Shown here: in pieces, positions 22,175 to 33,971 of the stretch | Position numbering within the stretch: the first letter of the stretch is position 1 | Layout of the letters: each line of letters starts with the position of its first letter | Assembly: GCA_900491605.1 (NCBI GenBank) | Contig: UESW01000071.1 | Location: 53,460 to 117,459 of the forward strand | Direction of reading: 5' to 3' | Length of the DNA stretch: 64,000 bases | DNA from: Calamus simplicifolius | Taxonomy: Eukaryota > Streptophyta > Magnoliopsida > Arecales > Arecaceae | Made by a program: the position numbers and the translations under genes | The notes under the pieces: model-generated | The model's database searches: none | Told to the model about the DNA's origin: nothing | What the model saw: only the letters and a program-made list of their open reading frames with translations

Positions 22175-22640
22175 TCCTTTTCGATTCTTCACAGCTTCCC
22201 TCATTCTGCCTCCCTTCGTCCGTGAGCTTCAAATCTGAAGCTTACCTAATCCTTTCCCAATGAAGGACTTAGGCCAAGCCTCGCCAAAGCCATAACACCC
22301 AAAATCCCCCAATTGGTCTCCTAAGATCCTTCCTCTCTTCCCCCTCCTTCCTTCACTCTTCCTAATGCTACCATCATCGAAAACCCTAACCCTAATCCAC
22401 CTCTAAATACTTATCCTAACCCCAACTTCAATCTGAACCCCACCGTCATGACACCGCCGCCTCTGTCGATTCTGGCCTTCATCCCTTTGTTCCGGCCCTC
22501 GGGCACCCCTCCCATCCCCCAGTACTCCATCCCAAATCCCAGCTTCCATGGTTCGATGGCGCAAAATCTTAGCATCCAGCCTCCTGGGTCTTGGATCCGG
22601 TTTTGATCATGTTGCTATTAAAATCGATCTGGTCCAGTTG
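22175..22640. other. GC-richer, gene-like insert of unknown origin in CACTA region
   Basis: Pyrimidine-rich leader-like sequence is followed by an open stretch on the plus strand (Pro/Asn-rich, including MTPPPLSILAFIP and FHGSMAQNLSIQPP). Its codon character contrasts with the AT-rich surroundings. It may be another captured host exon. I do not recognise the source. A similar pyrimidine-rich leader recurs at 23750-23880 next to the CSLC fragment. Confidence 0.35.
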
Positions 22641-23060
22641 GGCCATATTCTATATGCAATTTTTTTTTTTCTTACAGTGATGTTGTCCACAATTATTTGA
22701 GTAGCTAACAAAATGAAAATGACTAAGCATGCTTATTATTACTATCGTCCAGTAAAGCTTCATTGCCATCCATGTGGTTAGAATATGGAACATCCATCTA
22801 AGACTGTAGTTTGAGGTGGTTGTCATTTCTTTAAAAAATAAAAATGTAATTTTTGTTTTTATTTTTAAAATTTGTGATAAGAAAAATATCGTTGATCATC
22901 ATCATTATTTTTTTATAATTTTGATAACAAAAATATATTTGATAACTATTGTTATTTTTTATTTTTATTTCTTTTATATAATAAGAAATGCTTTTAAGAA
23001 GATTTTTTATAAAGTTATTTTTATTTTGGAGAAAAAATCATTTGCAAATATTTTTCCTAA
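22641..23060. other. AT-rich stretch, no gene
   Basis: Very AT-rich and low complexity. An open plus-strand frame through 22816-23199 is Lys/Phe/Ile-rich and looks compositional. I see nothing else here. Confidence 0.6.
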
Positions 23061-23275
23061 AAAGACTTTCCCTATGAAAAGGCTCTGGACCTTTTCCTAT
23101 GACAGGTTAAAAATCATAAGGAAAGACTTTTGCAAATTTTTTGAAGGCAAAAGCATCCGGCAAAAAAAAATTTATAAGAAGCCTTTCCCTACGATTTGAA
23201 AATCGTAGGGAAAGGCTTCCATATTGACCTTTCCACGGTATACTAAAATGCGTAGGCAAATCCTTTTGCCTACGA

Positions 23276-23310
<35 letters not shown>
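23276..23310. repeat. (TA)n microsatellite
   Basis: About 17 TA dinucleotides directly follow a subterminal CCTACGAG motif of the CACTA-like region. Confidence 0.95.
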
Positions 23311-23311
<1 letters not shown>

Positions 23312-23877
23312 TACAAAAAAAGGGAAGGAGCGATTAAATCCAGATGTAGCTCCCCCGAAGGCCTCCTTTCTGTCAGGTAATGTTTGATTCGAGTAGCTTA
23401 GATTTGTGCATACCTTTCCCACCTTACGATGAGCACGTCAATCCGACACCATCTAAATGCCATAAGATTCAAATGGGTAGCTATAAGAAAGGCTCCTTGA
23501 TACCTCATCCACCTACAGTTGACATGGGCTAATAGCTTTACTATGATTTAATTGAGTCACTCGCAGGATCATTCCTTGAACCCGTGTCAACCATGAGAGG
23601 AGCAGCGCGCCCGAACCACTAGGGAACCACTTGGGCAAAGACTTATCAGAGAACCTTTGCCTACGAGGTTCGTAAATTCGAAGGGGAAGGCTAACAAAAA
23701 AAGCCCCCGCACTCCCGATTGCCCTCAATCGGCCTCTGCACTAACTCCCTCACTTCCCTCACTCTGCTATAAATCAATGCCTCATTGCTTCATTCCGCCT
23801 CCCTCGTCCGTCTCTTCGACGCTTCATGCCCTAGTTCCCTCATTTCACCTCCCTTCGCCCCCGAGCTCCCAATCTAG

Positions 23878-24532
23878 AAGCAGCCGAGGCAGGGGATGAA
23901 ATGGTCCGCGCTCTGGATGAGGAAGAGAATGACGCAGGCGTCGGCGAGGAACTGGAGCGACAGAGCGACGTACTCCGCCCGAAAGTGGATCCACCTGGAG
24001 TACACCGAGTCGAAAAGATCTCGAATGCCAAATGAGGTGGGGAAGATGAGGCCCCGAAACTGGGGAGCACCCAGGTGCCAGCCCTTGAAGTAGGCGATGA
24101 CCTCGACCCCCAAGAGCACCACTGAGAGCCAATGGAAGACCTTGATAAAGGCATAGAATCGGGTGTGCAACATCGGGCTCTCCTCTGGAGGGGATGAGGT
24201 GGCATCGGAGTCCATCCGGTCGGAGGCGATGCGGCAGCGGACGACGGATGCGAGGCCGAAGAAGGTGGAGGCGAGAGAGGTCAGGATGCCGGCTGCTTGA
24301 TGAGCCTTGAGGAGTAGCACCCAGGTAATCTGTTTCGTGTTCTTCCCCCGCTCGCCCTTCCACGGCCGGGCGCCTGCGAACTCCCCCTCTCCATCGCCGT
24401 CAATGCCGATGCCTAGTCGTCTTCGTTGTCAGGGGAGATCTCTGAGATGGACCAGTTGAGATTCTTCATTTTGACGATCACTGGCGTCCTGCGGTGGGTC
24501 TCCTTCACCCACCAATCAAACGACGGTGCCAT
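23878..24532 (-). pseudogene. Captured CSLC (xyloglucan glucan synthase) 5' fragment
   Basis: From the minus-strand ATG at 24532 the frame reads MAPSFDWWVKETHRRTP, typical of the CSLC N-terminus. It meets a TAG at codon 40 and then a frameshift. The following frame is well conserved (KQITWVLLLKAHQAAG, FYAFIKVFHWLSVVLLGVEV, SRWIHFRAEYVALSLQFLAD, LFLIQSADHFIPCLGCF), covering the first membrane helices, and stops where the catalytic domain should begin. Full CSLC proteins are about 690 residues; only about 215 are represented. The GC-rich codon use contrasts with the surroundings. Subterminal CACTA-like motifs lie at 23640-23690, so this is probably a transposon-captured gene fragment. Confidence 0.78.
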
Positions 24533-24539
24533 GACTGCC

Positions 24540-25118
24540 GAAGAGAATAGGACACTAATCATGTCGCTATTCTAAATAATCTCCATAATTCAAGTCAATC
24601 GGACACTAATCATCTATAATTCAACAAAAATAATTAATTAATCCATCAAAGTTTATAATTAAAAAATTATCATTTTACCCTTCTAACCCATATTTTGGAA
24701 ATTACCACTTTTTTCCTCTATATCAAAGATTACTAACCCTTACTTAACTAACTTAATCTAAGATTTATTTATTTCTTAATATTGCTAATTTTCATCAAAT
24801 TAATTATATTTATAAAAATGCTCCTGCCAGCTTACATTAAATACCACATCTGCCTAAGATTATATGCCTCAAATATACATTAATAATTATTCTAATAAAA
24901 ATATTTACTAACTAATTGGCCTTACCTTAACTTAATTGGGTCACTAGAGAATTAATAAATATTAACCAATGATTAATTTACTTAAACCAATTTTTAATCC
25001 AGTATAAGTAAAATTAATTTCAACAAAATAATAACATTACCTGGGCCAAATTTGGTTTATAATTTTATAATCCAGCAACTAATTCAAAGCACAAAACCAA
25101 ATAATATTCTGAGCTTGG
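24540..25118. other. AT-rich spacer, no gene
   Basis: Strongly AT-rich with a short direct repeat (AGGACACTAATCAT near 24549 and GGACACTAATCATC near 24600). No gene or element boundary is recognised. Confidence 0.6.
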
Positions 25119-25266
25119 AAGCATCTTTGTGCATCGTGTGCAATGCAGTCAGCAAGGACATTTTCATCCTTTCCCTACCGCACGTGGTGTTGCCACACAC
25201 GCGTGTGGGCACAGATTAGTCACTGCACACGATTCTGCTCCATACGTGATGCACAAAGCATTATCC
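25119..25266. mobile_element. Foldback MITE
   Basis: About 150 bp with inverted ends CATCTTTGTGCATCGTGTG and its approximate complement CATACGTGATGCACAAAG. It shares the CTTTGTGCA terminus of the 21974 element. Confidence 0.6.
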
Positions 25267-25338
25267 TTCTGAGCTTTAAATCCTTCCTTGAACTAGGCCT
25301 GATTGAGTCTGATTAGCCCAATTACTAAGCCATCAAGG

Positions 25339-25526
25339 AAAAGTCTTTATACACTACCCCTGGTGCAAGATGGCTTGCATCGGGCATGATGATTTGCCCG
25401 CACAAAAGCCCAGACCTGAAGGTTCACTCATGGGTTTTGCATCGCTGATGCATAAGCCCATGCATGAATAAATCACCGCGCCCAGGGTAGGTTATCCTGC
25501 ATCGAGGTAGTATACAAAAACTTTTT
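25339..25526. mobile_element. Foldback MITE
   Basis: About 188 bp, starting AAAAGTCTTTATACACTACC and ending with the approximate complement GGTAGTATACAAAAACTTTT. It belongs to the same terminal family as 21974-22159. Confidence 0.65.
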
Positions 25527-25814
25527 CAAGCTATCAGCCCAACCAGTCACCTAGCCCATCCCATGTCCCACGAGGCCCATCTAAAGACCCAAACCCATAT
25601 ATGAAGAGGAAAAGTCTTGCGTGTATGCTGTGAATAGAATTATCTTTTCTATTTTTGGTATCTGCATACCGCGTGTCAATTGAACTGGCACCCAGCGTTC
25701 AATTATATTAAACACTGACTGACCCTACCTATCATCAGTTATATTATAAAATAATTGATTAATATTATTTTTGATATAAGATATTTATTTGATAATTAGA
25801 TAAAATTTTGAAAT
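25527..25814. other. Remnant upstream flank of CSL pseudogene 2
   Basis: AT-rich sequence partly resembling 50990-51060 upstream of the intact gene. A further AAAAGTCTTGCGTGTATGC at 25612 may be a broken MITE end. No gene. Confidence 0.4.
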
Positions 25815-26747
25815 TGTTGATGCCAAATCATCGGTCTCGAGCGTCCGCGAGCGTCCGGCCACCTTCTCTAGTGAGCCCGGGATCCTCCGACGAGCTCCTT
25901 GCTCCTGAGGGGCCTGCAAACAAGTCCCGAGGGCCGGAGATTTCGACGGAACCCTTCAACACTCAAGTCAGTGCTCTGGGTAACAGCCGTGAGCTTGAGA
26001 AAGCTCGAAAGAGAGAAGAAGAGAGAGCTCAGAGAAGAGCTCTCTGTGAGCAAGAACGAGCGTTTTAGAGTGTAATGAGTTCGTTACCTGGTCTGGGGTC
26101 CCTTTTACCCATTTTATAGATGCTTAGAGTTTGTCTGACTTGAGTGGTTGAACCTCTATAATGATGACTTTAGTGGGTAAGTATCAGAGCTGATGTCTGT
26201 GAGGCATGGGGTGCTGCCACTTATCAAAGAATGGCAGCAATGGCAGGGCTTGCTTCCTTCTTTGACATGTTAGAACTGTAGGCCAAGTCCAGTCAGAGTG
26301 GGTGGCCACTTGATTTGGATGGTTGCTGCAGGCTGTTGCAGGCTTGCAGGGCGTGGGCGGCCATTACGGCGCTTGCCAGATATGTCTCCCATATCGCACG
26401 TCTGTTATCCTGTGTGGACAGCGATGGAGCCAGGCACGTGGACCCTATAATGTGGCTGCTGGGGAACTGCTGGGTGGTTGTTGAGGCCGATTGGCCGAGG
26501 CTGAAGCTGGCCGAGGCTGAGGCTGGCCGGGGCTGAAGCTGGCCGAGGTATATTGGCCGAGGCTGAAGCTGGCCGAGGCTGAGACTGGCCAAGGCTGAAG
26601 CTAGCCGAGGTATATTGGCCGAGGCTGAGGCTGGCCGAGGTATGTTGGTGGAGGCTGAAGCTGGCCAAAAGAGGCTGACTTGGGTGGCTAATTGGGAGTC
26701 TAACCTGAGTGCATCACTATTGCCCATGAGGTTTACTAGCCCCATCA
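25815..26747 (+). mobile_element. Solo LTR related to the outer Tat-like family
   Basis: It starts TGTTGATGCC and ends CCCATCA. It contains the segment CTCTGGGTAACAGCCGTGAGC shared with the LTRs of the 28733-48118 element, and ends in TATTGCCCATGAG..CATCA, like their TATTACCCATGGG..TATCA. The flanks are GAAAT (25810-25814) and AAAAT (26748-26752), an imperfect 5-bp duplication. About 180 bp near 26485-26665 is a GGCTGAAGCTGGCCGAGG array. No internal region is present, so it is best read as an LTR-LTR recombination product. Confidence 0.7.
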
Positions 26748-26954
26748 AAAATCAATACAATAGTCATTGTAATAGCTTCACTTCAAAGCTCTTTTTCCAT
26801 CTCCCCTTTCACGAATCTATAAAAATCATTGAAACCTTACCAGCTCCCAAAGCTTATCTCGTCGTTGCAAGGCCAAGATGCTGACCCTCCCCACCAATGC
26901 CAAAGCCAAAGCCCCCCTTCTCTGCTCCATTAGCATCTTGTGGCAAGACTCTAT

Positions 26955-27200
26955 CATAGTACCATGGGTAATTTTTTTTAAATCCAGTACATTTGGATTG
27001 ACTTTGATACCATTTGTAATGCTCTAAGTCCACATGTTGGTTCAATCAACTTCGTTAGCGGAATAAAGCTATATGGCTCAAAAACTCGAGTGAAAATTAA
27101 TAGATAACAAATGTGTTTAAATTATAAGCATATAACATTTTTTTTTCATCCAATATGAAACTAAATTTAAAGTATTACATTATTATTTTTTATGATGGAT
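26955..27200 (-). mobile_element. Truncated TRIM (one LTR plus primer site) in pseudogene 2 exon 1
   Basis: On the minus strand, an LTR of 165 bp (27179-27015) starts TGTAATACTT and ends GCATTACA. It is followed by TGGTATCAAAG, a near-match to the initiator-Met tRNA primer site, and about 40 further bases. The second LTR is absent. The insertion coincides with the loss of most of exon 1. Confidence 0.75.
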
Positions 27201-27310
27201 GCTCCTATTAGCGTTCATGGAGGCGGCTATGTTCGCGAGGTACTGGATACCTTTCATGCAAGGAGAACGGGCTTCAAGAGAAGTCTCCGAAGACCTACCT
27301 CAGCTTGCAT

Positions 27311-28010
27311 GGATGAAAACCTTTGTTTCCGCACTGCTATTAATTTAAATTATCCATAAGATGTTCTCTCTTGACACATAAATAAGAAGATCAGTAAATA
27401 AAGCCGAAAGAAGTTCCTCACATGAGTTGCTAAGTTCATGTTGGATTACTCGTTTTATCTTTAAATTTATATAGTTATTATATTTTAGAAATAAAAATAA
27501 AAAAATTATTTTAAAATTCATATAAATTTAAAAATAAAACAGATGCGGAGCTCCATGTAGCTTTATACGATAGACAAAGTTCAAAGTAGCTGTTGATATG
27601 CATCCATGGAAAGAAAAGATAAAAAAAATTGAAAAAAAAATATGGGAGTGATACATTTATTCATTTATTCAAAAGGAGAGTTTACTTTTACATGACATGT
27701 ATGGGTTTTATTGTGATGGTAAGACCATCCATCATCACGGCGAGCAAGGTAAGATGCGAAAGCTAAATATGGTGACTTTTTTCGCGCGCAACTCGACGCG
27801 CACAAAGCTAGGCGAGATACGAAATCTTGGTTTTATTGTTTAATGTGAAGTGAGGGACTTGGGTTGTGTCCACGAGGCGCGCTCTTGGTTTTATTTGTTT
27901 AATGTAAAGTGAGGGGTCCATCTCATTATATTTTGAATTGCCAATCTCTCTCTTTCTCTCTCTCTCTTTTTGACATTGTTTTTTGGTGAAGTGATGGGAA
28001 TGTATTCAGC
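27311..28010. other. Intron 1 remnant of pseudogene 2
   Basis: Non-coding. It includes a CT-rich microsatellite near 27945-27970 and a partial repeat of CTTGGTTTTATTGTTTAATG (27825 and 27888). No gene. Confidence 0.5.
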
Positions 28011-28426
28011 TAAAGGTGAGCATCGAATCGTGCCGTCCGTAGACCGACATGATCTATTTTATAATAAAGGTGGCCATTGAGTCGTGCTATTTATGGGTCT
28101 GCATGGTTCGATATGAAATGAACAGTGCTAGCACAGCTCATTAAGCTGTGCTATGCCGGACTCTGAAAATTTGATCCATCAACCGACACAGTCTGTAAGG
28201 GGCCTATGCTGACACGGCACGACCCATATGGGTTTGGCCATGCCGTGTTGGGTCAAATTTTTTTTTTTTTTTATGGATCATACTTGGCATGGTTCATTTA
28301 TTATTGAGCCACGCTAGGCATGGTTCGTCTTTAGGTGCAGCCCAGTGCCAGACTACGGTCTAGTGCCAGGTACGGTCCGTCTTTGAGTGCGGCCAACGGC
28401 ACTGGGCCGTGCCTTGCCCAACTCTA
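28011..28426. mobile_element. hAT-like MITE rich in GGCACGG/CCGTGCC motifs
   Basis: It has ends TAAAGGTGAGCATCG and TTGCCCAACTCTA, imperfect inverse complements. It is flanked by TATTCAGC and GATTCAAC, an imperfect 8-bp duplication as expected for hAT. The interior is dense with GTGCCGTGTTGG/GGCACGAC-type inverted motifs. No transposase. It lies in intron 1 of pseudogene 2. Confidence 0.5.
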
Positions 28427-29951
28427 GATTCAACCAAACCCAAATCAATCGGTTAGCAAATGTAGCTTCATTGGACAAGTGCGACACCTTCTGTTCGTTT
28501 TCTTTTGGAAATTGGATCGACGGAATAATGAAGGAATAGACCGTCCATCTCCAGCAATTTCGCCAACGTCTCCCATCAGTTGCAACAGAACGCCGCCATC
28601 ATTCAGCTGCTGTAACAAATCATCTCCAAACACATCATTGTCCAAATTTTATGTACTTCAATTATTTATTAGCGAGTAGTTTAATTATTAGTAGAGTTCA
28701 CCTTAGTATATGAAAAAACCAAAGGTACTTTATGTTGATACCCGGTCACTTTGAGTCGGCCTCCTTGAGCATCGACCGTTCCCCCACAGAAATATCGAAG
28801 CCCTTCCTTTGTCTTCAAAGCCTGCAAGAAGTCCCACGGCCGGGTATTCCGGCAGGGACCCTCCGACGCTCAAGTTAGTGCTCTGGGCAACAGCCGTGAG
28901 CTTGAGAAAGCTCGAAAGAGAAAGAGAGATCCACCCAGAATGAGTATGTTCCCCTCTTTTGAGTTACCTCTTACCTTCTTTATTCACCATTGTACTCTGT
29001 GTAGCTTGCTTGAGAAGTTTGAATCTTTGTCATCTAGTGGGAATGAGTCACGTGGCGCCTCATGATGGACCATGACTTTTGGGGCTCATTTAGTCTGAGT
29101 GGCTGAAGTATCATGATGACTGAGTACTTTTGGTAGGTGAAATGTCAGTGCTGACATCTGTGAGGCCCAAATGCTGCCACTTGTCAAGACTTTTATGATG
29201 AATGATAACTTTCGATAAAGCTTACCTCTTAGTGGAATGTCAGAGCTTTAGGCGCCATCTCGTCAGAGACAGATGACCACTTAATTATCTCATTAAAGTA
29301 AGTGGCCATAATTTATTAATTCAGAAGATGACGTGATGAACAGTCACTGTAGGGCCCACGCATGTCCGAGCTGGATGCCACTAAGGAAGGGCCGCTAGGG
29401 ACTTAGGTCCGGCGAGGCCGTTATCGACTGAGGTCGGGGCCGCCTAGGACTGCTCGGGAGCCGCCAAGGGCCTCTTGGGATCACTGTGGCCGCTTGGGAT
29501 TGTTCGGACCTATGCACGCATGAGGCCGGCTAGGATGCTCGTGGTAGGAAATAGGGGCCGCTTGGGACCGGTGTGGCCACCTGGGAACGCTTGGAGCCGC
29601 CGTCATAGGAGTGTCGGGGGCCGCCTAGGATTGCTCGGGAGCCGCCTAGCTGGGAGAAGCTTTCGGGACCGCCTAAGATGAAGATGTCCCGAAGTTATTA
29701 CGGAAGCACATTAACGTGCATGCATGGGGCCAAAAAGGGAGTCAATCGTGGCAACCATAAATGCACGTGGCCTTTATAAGACCATAAAAGCCCTGGCACA
29801 TAAATGCGATAGAGAGTCATCGTCGTGGTGGCATTTGGAGTCTGAAACCAAAGCGCCTAGGATGACCGCCTAGAAAGGCCGCCTAGGATGGCCGTTGAGG
29901 AAGGCCGTTCAGGACTACCGCCTTGGATGGAAGGCCGCCTAGGATTGTTAA

Positions 29952-31635
29952 TGTTGGCCCAGATGACAACCCAAGAGGGGGGGGGGGTGAATTGGGTTCT
30001 TAAAAAATTAGCCTTTTAAAAATGTTTGCTTAATAAGAATGAAGGCAATAGCAATGCAAATACCAAGTGCAGTGAATAAAATAGAGATAGAGAAAAATCA
30101 ATGAAAGCACGGCAAACACAAAGAGTTTATAGTGGTTCGGTGTATCCAACACCTACGTCCACTCCCAAGATTCACTTGGGTCCACACTATAATCATCCTA
30201 GATTATAGCAGAGTTGTTTTACAAGCTCACAACTCAAACTTGTTGTTTTCCCGGGCGCACAACGAACCCAGCTGGTTTTCAAGGGCTCACCAGCACAAAA
30301 ACCCTAACCCAAGCTTAACCAAGCTTGAACCGAGGTAAGACTATCTCAACTAGTTCAATCCCCCAGATTGAACCAGACACAAAGAATAATAGTATGGTTT
30401 TTCAGTTACAATGCTCCTCAATGAGCAGATAAACAAATGTAAGAATAAAGTTTAGAAAAGCCTGATTTGCAGTTGGTTGGCTTTGAGCTTTTCTTCTTTT
30501 TCTCTTTTCCTCAACTCTTTTGAAGTGTAGAATCTGGCCTCAGCTTGGATTCTTAACGGAATGTATGTTGGAGTTGATTTGAGCTTTTCCTCTTCTCTTT
30601 AAGTGTTGAAAATCACTTGAAATGCTCTTGAATAGCTCTTGGATTTTCTTCTGAAGCTTCCTTGGATTGTTGAGCTTGAACACAGAAGGAGCTTCCTTGG
30701 ATTTCACACTCTTTCTTTCACTCTATTTTAAATCATGGATTTTTTCAAATGATGCTCTGTTTTTCCGATTTTTCTTTTCTTTTCTTTTGAAATGAATATC
30801 TCTCTGTTTGTATATTTTTAATTTGAAAACGGCTTCTCTATTTATAGATTCTGCAAAAATATAGCCGTTAGAAACAAAGAAAAATAGCCGTTAATCAAAA
30901 ATCTTACCGTTGACGCTAAGTTGGCATTCGAAAAAATTTCGCCCAGATTTGCTAGAGTCGACTCATGCTTTTCCCGAGTCGGCTCGAGGTCGTGATACTA
31001 AAAATAGAAATGTTCAGAAAGTTAAAGGGTCGACTCATCAAAAGTAAAGTGTCGACTCCTGAAAGTCGGAGGTCGACTCAAGAAAAGTTGGGGTCGACTC
31101 GCGAAATGCTCAGAAAAACACACCTCTGGTGTCTGAGCGGAGTCGACTCGCACAGTCATGGAGTCGGCTCGATAGAATCGGGGGTCGACTCGAGAAATTA
31201 CGAGGGTCGACTCGAGACAGACAGTCATTTCTGTACTCTGAGGGGAGTCGACTCTGAAACTCAAGAGTTGGCTCCGGAACGTATCAAAAATCAGAAAGTT
31301 TTCTGATTGACTTTAAATTCGTTCCAGATTCATTTTAAATCATTATTTTGACTTGAATATAATAAAATTGACATTAAGAATCAATTCAGAAATGTTCCAA
31401 AAACTCATTGATTATTATATGAAGTATAAAATTTCTTTTTGAAAGCTTAAACAAGGAGCTTGAAGTTACTTTAAAATTGATTAAAGTTATTCTTTAACAT
31501 TCTCATTCATTGTTCTGAATAAATTCATTGCTCATGTAAATAAACTCATTACATCTTTTAATATACTCATGACTTTTGGTAATCATCAAAATCAATAAGA
31601 TTGGGGCATATAATTTTTTAACAAACTCCCCAACA
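29952..31635 (-). repeat. SIRE 3' LTR (left)
   Basis: 1,684 bp, with a run of about 11 G near 29977 and, at 30950-31275, about a dozen copies of the palindromic motif GAGTCGACTC and variants. It differs from the right LTR by a few percent by eye. Confidence 0.9.
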
Positions 31636-32099
31636 ATCTCCCCCTTTTTGATGATGACAAAAACAATGAGTTTATGCATGATTGATTTGTGAATTTATTT
31701 TGATTTCATAAATAGGCTTAGGCTCCCCCTGAATGAGGTAGCTCCCCCTATAAAACTTAAATAAATATCTCATCTCATTCATTCAATCATTTTAATATCA
31801 TTTGATTAATCAATTTCTTCCATATGCATATACAGTTATTATAAAACTATAAAACTCTTCCCCTTTTTTGTTATCAACAAAAAGGTAGAGAAGCAATAAA
31901 TATTATCATTCACTCATTCAAGATTTGATTTAACAAAATCATTCATTCATTGATAATAGGAAGAAATACATTGAGTATTAAAAAAAGATAATTCATTACA
32001 TCAAAGTGTCAAATACATCAAAGTGTCTAATACATTGATACCAAAATGTAAAACATAACATTAACTTCAATACATTGCAAGGACTGAATATCTAATACA
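31636..32099 (-). promoter_or_regulatory. SIRE polypurine tract and 3' untranslated stretch
   Basis: The purine tract AAAAAGGGGGAGATT (minus strand) abuts the LTR at 31636-31652, and a second AAAAAGGGGAAG-like run is near 31862. The rest, up to the end of the extra ORF, is AT-rich non-coding sequence. Confidence 0.75.
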
Positions 32100-33501
32100 T
32101 TAGAAGTGAGTCCTAACAATCCTAGTCAAATGATCAATTATGTTTTTCATTCCATCAGTCTGTATCTTTACATAGTCTTTTAGTCTCTCATCCACAAAGG
32201 TGCAAGCAGTCAAAATTTTATCTTGTAGCTCTGCGTTGCATTTAGAATATGTTTCACCATTACCGCAGACATCTTTAAGTTCTTCAAATATGTTCTTAAG
32301 ATCTCCACTTAAAGACTCTGAAGAAGTGCTGAGAGTAGATTCTATTTTGGTGATTCGGTCATCCAAAGAGTATAGAGTTTCCTTGAGATTCATAAACTTG
32401 ATTTCAAACTCTAATTTTAATTTTTCTGACTGATCATCAAAAAGGCCTTTGAGTTGCATTAACTGAAGATCTGTGAAGCCAACTGATGAAGATGAAGCTT
32501 GATCAAATAATGGAACAGGGGTAGGAGCAGGTGCAGAAATAGGAGGGCTCGGAGGTGCAGGCGAAGAGTGTCTAACCGATGGTCCCGATGCCTCAGCATC
32601 CTCTACTCTTTCTTCTACCAATCCTTTCCTTTCCCATCTTCTGTTCTTCTTAACAAATCTCATCCTATGTATAGTGGCCAAGCTGTAAAAGTCTTTGTGT
32701 CTCAAGTTCCTCAAGGCTCACTATCAGAAATAACAATCCCTTGGCTCTGGAAAATTTTAGTGAGGATCATACCATCGGGCAAGCTTGATTTTCTCTTACC
32801 TCCACAGTCGGCAATATACCATAAAATCATAATGGGAAGGTTAATGGGTTTACCCGTTACAATAGCATCCATCACAAAAATATCCCTTTCTGACACATAA
32901 TCGAATCTCCCTATCTTGGGAAAAAGGATCCTACTACATATGTTGTGGAGCAATCTCAGTTCTAAGGATAACTGATTGGCAAATACTTCCTCAAAACCGA
33001 CAACCTCCCGATTAAGTAATCTAGAAAGTGCTGGGCATCGGTCATCCGAAGAAAATGTAGAAGTTCCTGACATGGGTAGATCCAACAGTCTTGATAGTAG
33101 CTCTACAGTCACTGAGATCCTATTTCCTCTCACAATGCTTATAAGACCATTATCTCCTCTAGATAAATTCTTATAAAATTCCTTTACAAGACAGGATAAG
33201 TAGGACAATCTAGGGAGCAGATCTTTTCCCAACTCATCTCTATTAATTGTCTTCCCAAAAGAAATCCCTCAGCCTCAAATAATTCAAAATCCACTTTTCT
33301 CCCCGTAGTTATGATTCTATCAGCTAGTCTATCTACCTGAGAAGGAGCTGTAGATGGAGAAGCATTTGGAGTTGAAGAAGACGATGTAGAATCCGAGCTA
33401 GGTGATGGCTCACAAACTGGATGCCTTACGGTCTTCCTCACCGCCCTGTTCCTCTTAACACCGGCCGCACAAAGGTTGGAACCTCGAGTTTTAGGGGCCA
33501 T
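32100..33501 (-). pseudogene. SIRE extra ORF after RNase H (putative plant transposon protein domain), frameshifted
   Basis: It starts at the minus-strand ATG at 33501 (MAPKTRGSNL) and ends with TAA at 32100. The first part is Ser/Pro-rich and basic. The middle (EFYKNLSRG, RGNRISVTVELLSRLLDLP, GRFDYVSERDIFVMDAIVTG, IMILWYIAD) resembles the plant domain usually labelled 'putative plant transposon protein' (PF20167). The C-terminal third (LQLMQLKGLFDDQSEKLK, DDRITKIESTL) looks like a coiled coil. Frame breaks lie near 33190 and 32712. It sits where other SIRE elements carry an envelope-like ORF, but I see no signal peptide or membrane helix, so I do not call it an envelope. Confidence 0.65.
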
Positions 33502-33606
33502 TGATCGATTGGAAGGGTTAATCAGAGATTCTTGGGAATTTGGAAGGTCTGGAAGTGTTTTGGAGAGAATATTTTGAGAGATTGAGATGTTTGAAATGAA
33601 CGGCAA

Positions 33607-33971
33607 GTCAACTCTGCCCTAAATAAATCGACCTGGGACCACTTCGAGTCGGCTCCCGCAAAGCGAGGGGTCGACTCCGGACAGTCACAGAAAACCATCC
33701 CGAAGTGGAGTCGACTCGTGCCGAGAAGGGGTCGACTCGAGAGTTTCAGTAGAAACCTGGAGTCGACTCCGATACTCACCGAGTCAGCTCCGAGACCATT
33801 TCAGAGCAAAAACATGAAATTTCTGAAATGTGTCCAGAAATTGATCATAGAAATTGATAAAATAATCATTGGATTTGAATAGATCAATTAGATGTGAATT
33901 CTAGATAAGATTTCCTTAAAGATCAAGGATTTGAAAGAATTTTAGATAAAATTTCCTTAGGGGTTTCAAAT
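33607..33971. other. Spacer between SIRE pol and extra ORF
   Basis: Non-coding. It contains a further cluster of GTCGACTC-type motifs (33630-33790) like those of the LTR, outside the LTR. Confidence 0.6.

Larger units (their letters stand above)
21093..23320 (+). mobile_element. CACTA-type (En/Spm) transposon end(s) with subterminal inverted repeats
   Basis: Two CACTA termini occur 60 bp apart: CACTACAACAATCCTGAG at 21093 and CACTACAACAAATGTAGG at 21153. They are followed by more than a dozen copies, in both orientations, of a CCTACGATTTT.. motif (21170-21930, again 23060-23270), typical of CACTA subterminal regions. Many motif pairs are back-to-back palindromes. I could not find the matching ..TTGTAGTG right terminus and no transposase frame is visible, so the element is non-autonomous, truncated or disrupted. 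The right boundary given is approximate. Confidence 0.65.

Noticed and set aside
22380..22410. Telomere-like CCCTAA repeats
   Set aside because: Only about two units (AACCCTAACCCTAATCC); too few to be an interstitial telomere array.
22816..23199. 127-residue Lys/Phe/Ile-rich plus-strand frame
   Set aside because: AT-rich low-complexity sequence with no domain and part of CACTA subterminal repeats at its end.
23840..24363. Additional minus-strand frames overlapping the CSLC fragment
   Set aside because: Out-of-frame shadows. Only the frame with LLLKAHQAAG through LGCF matches CSLC.
26293..26748. Minus-strand frame with repeated ASASLSLGQ peptides
   Set aside because: Translation of the GGCTGAAGCTGGCCGAGG array of the solo LTR, not a protein.
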